From the NCBI RefSeq assembly GCF_000772535.1, contig NZ_JSUM01000013.1, forward strand, positions 121,496 to 185,495: a DNA stretch of 64,000 nt, in the 5' to 3' direction. Of this stretch, positions 57,896-64,000 are shown one piece after another. Positions within the stretch are counted from its first letter, which is position 1; each line of letters begins with the position of its first letter. The stretch is from Chelonobacter oris (GTDB lineage: Bacteria; Pseudomonadota; Gammaproteobacteria; Enterobacterales; Pasteurellaceae). Position numbers and translations under genes: made by a program. Under the pieces are notes generated by a model. That model ran no database searches, had not been told where the DNA came from, and was given only the letters and a program-made list of their open reading frames with translations.

Positions 57896-58627
57896 ATGTT
57901 AGTGAAAAAGAAATTGTCTGTTGCAGCATTAGTTATCGCAAGTGCGGTTTCGACTTCGGTATTGGCTGCCGGCGAAACATTGAAAGATCCTAAATTTGTT
58001 GAAGATTCGTCGTATGCACTCGGTGTATTGATGGGGAAAAATATTCAGCAGGTGGTTGATTCGCAAAAAGAGTTGATTGTTTATAATCAGGCACAAATTA
58101 TCGAAGGCTTGCAGCAAACGCTGGAAGGCAAAAGCAAACTGAATGATCAGCAATTAGAACAGCAGTTGCGTAAGTTGGATCAGGAATTGGGTGCGGTTGT
58201 GGCGGAAAAAGAAGCGCAGAGTGCAAAAGAAAATGCCGAAAAAGGGGCGGCATTCCGTAAGGAATATGCGGCGAAAGAAGGGGTGAAAAGCACACCGTCC
58301 GGTTTATTATACCGTATTGAAAAAGCCGGCGAAGGCGACAGCGTTGAACCGACGGACACCGTGAAAGTGCATTATCAGGGCAAATTGATCGACGGTGAAG
58401 TGTTCGACAGCTCTTATCAGCGCGGCGAGGCGATTGAATTTCAATTAAATCAACTGATTCCGGGCTGGATCGAAGGGATTCCGCTTATCAAGAAAGGCGG
58501 CAAAATCGAGCTGGTGATTCCGGCTGAATTGGCTTATGGTGAGAATGCAACCGGCAATATTCCGCCGAATTCCACATTGATGTTTGATATCGAGCTGTTG
58601 GACGTCACTAAGGCAGCCAAAAAATAA
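57896..58627 (+). CDS. fkpA: FKBP-type peptidyl-prolyl isomerase FkpA
   Basis: Periplasmic prolyl isomerase and chaperone. The 243-residue protein has a signal peptide of about 21 residues (MLVKKKLSVAALVIASAVST, cut near VLAA), an N-terminal dimerisation helix domain (FVEDSSYALGVLMGKNIQQVV to about residue 110) and a C-terminal FKBP domain (about 135-240) with VKVHYQGKLIDGEVFDSSYQRG and PGWIEGIPL, and pocket residues typical of active enzymes. The ATG at 57896 follows AAGGGGAGA. Unlike E. coli, slyD does not occur between slyX and yheO here. Confidence 0.95.
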   Translation: MLVKKKLSVAALVIASAVSTSVLAAGETLKDPKFVEDSSYALGVLMGKNIQQVVDSQKELIVYNQAQIIEGLQQTLEGKSKLNDQQLEQQLRKLDQELGAVVAEKEAQSAKENAEKGAAFRKEYAAKEGVKSTPSGLLYRIEKAGEGDSVEPTDTVKVHYQGKLIDGEVFDSSYQRGEAIEFQLNQLIPGWIEGIPLIKKGGKIELVIPAELAYGENATGNIPPNSTLMFDIELLDVTKAAKK

Positions 58628-58640
58628 TGATATAGAGGCG

Positions 58641-58675
58641 CGCTACCGGACAAGTTACGGTAGCGTTGTCTTTTC
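58641..58675 (+). terminator. Terminator after fkpA
   Basis: CGCTACCG and CGGTAGCG form an eight-base G+C-rich stem with a nine-base loop, followed by TTGTCTTTT. Confidence 0.85.
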
Positions 58676-58715
58676 TGATCTTTTTTATTTTTAATTTGAT
58701 ATAACCCTAAATGTT

Positions 58716-59387
58716 ATGGTACAGGATACACGGCCTTTTACTGAACAAGATTATGCGATTCTAACATCCTATCCGGCGGTAGTTGACGGGTTGGCGGCAT
58801 TGGTCGGCAGCCACTGTGAAATCGTGCTGCATTCATTGGACGATTTGCAGCGCTCGGCGATTTATATTGCCAACGGCCACAATACCAACCGTAAAGTCGG
58901 TTCGCCGATTACCGATTTGGCGTTGAGTTCGCTACATCATATGCAAACCGATAATGTGTCCAAACCCTATTTCACTCGGGCGAAAGGCAATATTTTAATG
59001 AAGTCGGTGACGATTGCCATTCGCAATCCGGAAAAACGGATTATCGGTTTATTGTGTATCAATATGAATCTTGATGCGCCGTTATCGCAGTTTCTGCAAA
59101 CTTTCGTGCCCACAGAAAGCCAGCAAGAATTATCGTCCGCGGTGAATTTTGCCAATTCGGTAGAGGATTTGGTGGCGCAGACAGTGGAATATACCATTGA
59201 AGAAATCAATGCCGATGCCAGTGTCGCCAATAACAGCAAAAACAAACAAATCGTCACTTCATTGTACGAAAAAGGCATTTTCGACATCAAAGATGCCATT
59301 CATCAGGTGGCGGAACGGTTGGACATTTCCCGTCACACGGTTTATCTGTATATCCGCCAGCTAAAACAGGACGAGACGGAATTGTAA
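58716..59387 (+). CDS. yheO: YheO-like PAS/HTH regulator
   Basis: A 223-residue protein with an N-terminal YheO-type PAS-like domain (residues 10-125; GSHCEIVLHSLDDL, GHNTNRKVGSPITDLAL) and a C-terminal HTH (about 180-220; IKDAIHQVAERLDISRHTVYLYIRQL). DauR-type relatives regulate D-arginine use, but the target here is unknown. It is placed before tusDCB as in E. coli. No clear ribosome-binding site is visible before the ATG at 58716. The tusD start overlaps its stop by one base (TAATG). Confidence 0.88.
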   Translation: MVQDTRPFTEQDYAILTSYPAVVDGLAALVGSHCEIVLHSLDDLQRSAIYIANGHNTNRKVGSPITDLALSSLHHMQTDNVSKPYFTRAKGNILMKSVTIAIRNPEKRIIGLLCINMNLDAPLSQFLQTFVPTESQQELSSAVNFANSVEDLVAQTVEYTIEEINADASVANNSKNKQIVTSLYEKGIFDIKDAIHQVAERLDISRHTVYLYIRQLKQDETEL

Positions 59388-59767
59388 TGCGCTACGTTTT
59401 ACAGGTTACCCAACCGCTGTATGGCGGGCAAGGATCGGCACTGGCGCTGCAATTGGCACAGACGTTGTTAAAGTGCGGTCATCAATTGGATCAGGTGTTT
59501 TTTTACCGTGAGGGCGTATATCACGGCAATGCTTACACCTACCCGGCCAGTGATGAACCTAATTTATTGTTGCAATGGCAGGCGTTTGCCCGACAATATC
59601 AAGTGCGGTTAAATCTTTGCGTGGCAGCCGCACAACGGCGTGGCGTGGTGTCGGCGCAAAGTGCGGTCGACGGTATGCAGGATAATTTGGCGGCAGGATT
59701 TGAAATTGCCGGATTGGGCGAGTTTACACGTGCAGTATTGGACGCGGACAGGCTGATTAGCATATGA
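59387..59767 (+). CDS. tusD: Sulfurtransferase subunit TusD
   Basis: Sulfur-relay protein of the TusBCD complex that passes sulfur from TusA to TusE for 2-thiouridine at the wobble base of Lys, Glu and Gln tRNAs. The 126-residue protein is DsrE-like; the active-site Cys is in LNLCVAAAQRRGVV (Cys near residue 77), matching the essential TusD Cys78. It overlaps yheO by one base and tusC by four. Confidence 0.94.
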   Translation: MRYVLQVTQPLYGGQGSALALQLAQTLLKCGHQLDQVFFYREGVYHGNAYTYPASDEPNLLLQWQAFARQYQVRLNLCVAAAQRRGVVSAQSAVDGMQDNLAAGFEIAGLGEFTRAVLDADRLISI

Positions 59768-60123
59768 AACTGGCCTTTGTTTTTACCGAATCCCCGTTCG
59801 CCTCGTCCGCCAGCAGAGAAGGATTGGACGCCCTGTTGGCGGCGACGGCATTTGTTGATGAAGATGAGATCGGTGTTTTTTTTGTTGATGACGGGGTATT
59901 GAATCTGTGTCCGCAACAACAACCGCACTTGCTATGGCAAAAAGATAGCTTGGCGGCATTTAAACTGTTGGATCTATACGCGATTGAGCAGCGTTACTCA
60001 GCTCTGGAAGCGTGGAAAGCTTTCGGCCTGATGCATGAAAACAGCTTAATCGAGACGGCGTGTTTACCTATCGACCGCTTGATGCAAAAGCTGGCAACGG
60101 CAGAAAAAGTGCTGACGTTTTAG
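59764..60123 (+). CDS. tusC: TusC sulfur-relay subunit
   Basis: A 119-residue DsrE/DsrF-like partner of TusD and TusB. Recognisable features are FVFTESPFASSASREGLDALL at the start and EIGVFFVDDGVLNL near residue 45. It overlaps tusD by four bases (ATGA), and tusB begins 21 bases later; all three together form the hexameric TusBCD complex. Confidence 0.93.
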   Translation: MKLAFVFTESPFASSASREGLDALLAATAFVDEDEIGVFFVDDGVLNLCPQQQPHLLWQKDSLAAFKLLDLYAIEQRYSALEAWKAFGLMHENSLIETACLPIDRLMQKLATAEKVLTF

Positions 60124-60144
60124 TTAAATGCGTAAGAGGGAATA

Positions 60145-60435
60145 ATGCTTTATACGTTCGCACACGCAAGTTATGATTTAGTATCGTTCGAGCAATATAT
60201 ACAGGCGGCAAGCCCTGATGACGCGTTATTGTTTTGGCAAGACGGCGTTTGGGCGTTAATAAAATATGCCGATAAGCTGAAGGATTGCTGCGGAAAGATT
60301 TATGTTCTGCAACAGGATTTGGCGGCACGGAATCTCTGCCTCGATCATCTCTCTCCATATTTGGCAATCAGTGAATTGGCGTTATCGGAATGGGTGACTC
60401 TGACCGAACGTTATTTTCCGCAATTTGCCCGCTAA
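60145..60435 (+). CDS. tusB: TusB sulfur-relay subunit
   Basis: A 96-residue DsrH-like protein (MLYTFAHASYDLVSFEQYIQ at the start, ALLFWQDGVWALIK near residue 30, YVLQQDLAARNL near 58). It completes the tusDCB set. The ribosome site is AGAGGGAA. The str operon promoter lies in the 190 bases after it. Confidence 0.93.
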   Translation: MLYTFAHASYDLVSFEQYIQAASPDDALLFWQDGVWALIKYADKLKDCCGKIYVLQQDLAARNLCLDHLSPYLAISELALSEWVTLTERYFPQFAR

Positions 60436-60521
60436 AAGACTGAAAAAATCATACAAAGTGCGGCTGGCATTTGTCGCCTTGATGCTGAATAGAAAATAAT
60501 CAGCCGATTTTGCGCCAGCCC

Positions 60522-60550
60522 TTGACATTCCGCCGTTCAAAGTCTAAAAT
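60522..60550 (+). promoter_or_regulatory. Sigma70 promoter of the str operon
   Basis: TTGACA, a 17-base spacer and TAAAAT: full -35 consensus, five of six at -10, ideal spacing. It lies 79 bases before rpsL, giving a leader of roughly 70 bases. Fits the strong constitutive promoter expected for ribosomal protein genes. Confidence 0.88.
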
Positions 60551-60613
60551 TCTGCGTCCATTCTATTATTGGGTGGATTATCTTTTACATTCTTTTATGA
60601 ATATTATTAATAA

Positions 60614-61003
<390 letters not shown>

Positions 61004-61090
61004 TGGATCTCCGTTAAGTAAGGCCAAACGTTCATATTTTAAGCTAAACTATAATATAAACCATAACTCCAGTCATAGAGTTTTGGGTAA

Positions 61091-61588
<498 letters not shown>

Positions 61589-61610
61589 TCCGACGTTATT
61601 GATGACGCGT

Positions 61611-61641
61611 ACAACAGGTTTGTATTTTTCAAACCTGTTGT
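61611..61641 (+). other. Intercistronic hairpin between rpsG and fusA
   Basis: ACAACAGGTTTG and CAAACCTGTTGT make a perfect 12-base stem with a seven-base loop. It is not followed by a T-run, so it is not a standard terminator. It may be a processing site, a stabiliser of the upstream message, or a weak attenuator. Confidence 0.75.
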
Positions 61642-61682
61642 AAACAACATTATTTTTCAACGCCTAACGAGAGGAAATAATC

Positions 61683-63788
61683 GTGGCTAGAACAACTCCT
61701 ATTGAGCGTTATCGTAATATCGGTATCAGTGCTCACATCGACGCAGGTAAAACAACAACTACCGAGCGTGTTCTGTTCTATACAGGTGTTAGTCATAAAA
61801 TTGGTGAGGTGCATGACGGCGCCGCTACCATGGACTGGATGGAACAAGAGCAAGAGCGTGGTATTACTATTACCTCTGCGGCAACAACGGCATTCTGGAG
61901 CGGAATGTCAAATCAATTTGAACAACACCGTATCAATATCATCGACACCCCGGGGCACGTTGACTTCACTATCGAAGTAGAGCGTTCAATGCGTGTTCTT
62001 GACGGTGCGGTAATGGTTTACTGTGCGGTAGGCGGTGTACAGCCTCAGTCTGAAACCGTATGGCGTCAAGCGAATAAATATCAGGTTCCGCGTATTGCGT
62101 TTGTCAATAAAATGGACCGTACCGGTGCTAACTTCCTGCGTGTAGTTGAGCAAATCAAATCTCGTTTGGGCGGTAATGCAGTTCCGCTGCAATTACCAAT
62201 CGGCGCTGAAGAAAATTTCAAAGGCGTGATTGATTTGGTCAAAATGAAAGCTATCAACTGGAATGAAGCCGATCAAGGTATGACTTTCACTTATGAAGAC
62301 ATTCCGGCAGAACTTCAGGATTTAGCGGAAGAATGGCAACAAAATCTGATTGAATCTGCTGCGGAAGCTTCTGAAGAATTGATGGAAAAATACTTGGGCG
62401 GTGAAGAGCTGACCGAAGAAGAAATCAAAAGCGGTTTGCGTCAACGTGTTTTGAACAGCGAAATCATTTTGGTAACTTGTGGTTCTGCGTTTAAAAACAA
62501 AGGCGTACAGGCTATGTTGGATGCGGTTATCGAATATTTGCCTGCACCGACAGATGTTCCTGCGATTAAAGGTATCAATCTTGACGACAGCGAAGGCGAA
62601 CGTCATCCGTCGGATAACGAGCCTTTCTCTGCCCTGGCATTCAAAATCGCAACAGACCCGTTTGTCGGTAACTTGACTTTCTTCCGTGTTTATTCCGGTG
62701 TGGTTAATTCTGGCGATACCGTGATGAACTCCGTAAAACAAAAACGTGAGCGTTTCGGTCGTATCGTACAGATGCATGCCAATAAACGTGAAGAAATCAA
62801 AGAAGTTCGTGCGGGCGATATCGCGGCTGCCATCGGTTTGAAAGATGTCGGTACTGGTGATACGCTGTGTACGCCGGATGCACCGATTATTCTTGAAAGA
62901 ATGGAATTCCCTGAACCGGTTATTTCTGTTGCGGTAGAACCAAAGACTAAAGCGGATCAGGAAAAAATGGGCTTGGCGTTAGGTCGTCTGGCGCAAGAAG
63001 ATCCGTCGTTCCGTGTGCATACCGATGAAGAATCAGGTGAAACTATCATTTCCGGTATGGGTGAGTTACACTTAGATATTATCGTTGACCGCATGCGTCG
63101 TGAGTTCAAAGTTGAAGCGAATATCGGTAAACCACAAGTATCTTATCGTGAAACGATTCGTGATACCGTTAAAGATGTTGAAGGTAAGCACGCAAAACAA
63201 TCCGGTGGTCGTGGGCAATACGGTCATGTTGTTATTGATCTTTACCCATTAGAGCCGGAAGGTCCTGGTTACGAGTTCGTGAACGAAATCAAAGGCGGCG
63301 TAATTCCTGGCGAATACATCCCGGCAGTTGATAAAGGTATTCAGGAACAATTGAAATCCGGTCCTTTGGCAGGTTATCCGGTAGTGGATCTGGGAGTGCG
63401 TTTGCATTTCGGTTCTTACCATGATGTCGACTCTTCCGAATTGGCGTTTAAATTGGCCGCTTCTTTGGCATTCAAAGCCGGTTATATGAAAGCGAAACCG
63501 GTATTGCTTGAGCCGATTATGAAAGTGGAAGTTGAAACACCGCCGGATTATGTCGGTGACGTTATCGGTGACTTAAGCCGTCGTCGTGCTCTGGTGAACG
63601 GTCAGGAAAGTAATGAATTTGTTGTAAAAATCAATGCTGAAGTACCGCTTTCAGAGATGTTTGGTTATGCAACGGACCTTCGTTCGCAAACCCAAGGTCG
63701 TGCCTCTTATTCAATGGAACCATTGAAGTATTCAGAAGCACCGTCCAGCGTTGCCAATGCTGTAATTGAAGCACGCAAAGCGAAGTAA
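61683..63788 (+). CDS. fusA: Elongation factor G
   Basis: Translocation GTPase, 701 residues, complete. G1 loop [10 protein letters not shown]3 DTPGHVDF near residue 88, G4 NKMDRTG near 142, and domain IV with GGRGQYGHV near 515. The start codon is GTG at 61683, placed by AGAGGAAA. Third gene of the str operon; a hairpin separates it from tuf. Confidence 0.99.
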   Translation: MARTTPIERYRNIGISAHIDAGKTTTTERVLFYTGVSHKIGEVHDGAATMDWMEQEQERGITITSAATTAFWSGMSNQFEQHRINIIDTPGHVDFTIEVERSMRVLDGAVMVYCAVGGVQPQSETVWRQANKYQVPRIAFVNKMDRTGANFLRVVEQIKSRLGGNAVPLQLPIGAEENFKGVIDLVKMKAINWNEADQGMTFTYEDIPAELQDLAEEWQQNLIESAAEASEELMEKYLGGEELTEEEIKSGLRQRVLNSEIILVTCGSAFKNKGVQAMLDAVIEYLPAPTDVPAIKGINLDDSEGERHPSDNEPFSALAFKIATDPFVGNLTFFRVYSGVVNSGDTVMNSVKQKRERFGRIVQMHANKREEIKEVRAGDIAAAIGLKDVGTGDTLCTPDAPIILERMEFPEPVISVAVEPKTKADQEKMGLALGRLAQEDPSFRVHTDEESGETIISGMGELHLDIIVDRMRREFKVEANIGKPQVSYRETIRDTVKDVEGKHAKQSGGRGQYGHVVIDLYPLEPEGPGYEFVNEIKGGVIPGEYIPAVDKGIQEQLKSGPLAGYPVVDLGVRLHFGSYHDVDSSELAFKLAASLAFKAGYMKAKPVLLEPIMKVEVETPPDYVGDVIGDLSRRRALVNGQESNEFVVKINAEVPLSEMFGYATDLRSQTQGRASYSMEPLKYSEAPSSVANAVIEARKAK

Positions 63789-63802
63789 TTTTGTTAAACA
63801 AA

Positions 63803-63827
63803 TCTACAAGCCGTTTAGGCTTGTAGA
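63803..63827 (+). other. Intercistronic hairpin between fusA and tuf
   Basis: TCTACAAGCC and GGCTTGTAGA, a perfect ten-base stem with loop GTTTA, in the 61-base fusA-tuf gap. Only a short CTTT follows, so full termination is not expected. It parallels the rpsG-fusA hairpin. Confidence 0.75.
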
Positions 63828-63837
63828 CTTTACATAA

Positions 63838-64000
<163 letters not shown>

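Overview
The window comes from a gamma-proteobacterium of the family Pasteurellaceae. The strongest sign is the Haemophilus-type DNA uptake sequence AAGTGCGGT (or its complement), of which I count roughly fifty copies by eye. Gene content agrees: hldD-waaF, hemCDXY, hslVU, oxyR-fabR, and a tusDCB-rpsL-rpsG-fusA-tuf string. I cannot name the species. The breadth of sugar catabolism fits a free-living or rumen/mucosal member of the 'Hin' uptake-sequence clade.

Layout: (1) 0-8 kb: eno, then an opposite-strand sugar operon (TIM-barrel isomerase, ABC binding protein/ATPase/permease, RpiR-type regulator, PfkB-type kinase) lying between eno and pyrG. (2) 8-21.4 kb: pyrG; yhhQ behind a preQ1-type riboswitch, with an MFS transporter; prlC, rlmJ, gor, phoBR, a VOC protein, hldD, waaF. 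(3) 21.4-29.3 kb: a SorC-type regulator divergent from a six-gene operon made of a complete sugar ABC importer plus MtnK-like, MtnA-like and FucA-like enzymes. This set of enzymes predicts import of 5-methylthioribose or 5-deoxyribose and cleavage to DHAP plus an aldehyde. (4) 29.4-34.2 kb: 2-deoxyribose utilisation (deoX, deoP, deoK, and divergent deoC and a DeoR-type regulator). (5) 34.2-43.3 kb: waaC and the D-xylose regulon xylAB / xylFGH-xylR. (6) 43.4-51.2 kb: hslVU, followed by a polyol-type cassette (SDR dehydrogenase, FGGY kinase, GPH symporter, stand-alone EIIA, ROK regulator). This cassette is bracketed by two 119-bp direct repeats of the hslU 3' end plus its terminator. (7) 51.2-64 kb: hemYXDC, oxyR, fabR, slyX, fkpA, yheO, tusDCB and the str operon, running out of the window inside tuf.

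The window is therefore a housekeeping backbone with five carbohydrate-uptake modules set into it. Each module pairs its own importer or kinase with a local regulator, and most have a recognisable operator-like inverted repeat and a CRP-like site. The two points that most deserve attention are the repeat-flanked cassette at hslU, which records how it arrived, and the methylthio/deoxy-pentose module with its dedicated ABC transporter. I saw no rRNA or tRNA genes, CRISPR arrays, insertion sequences, integrases or phage genes.
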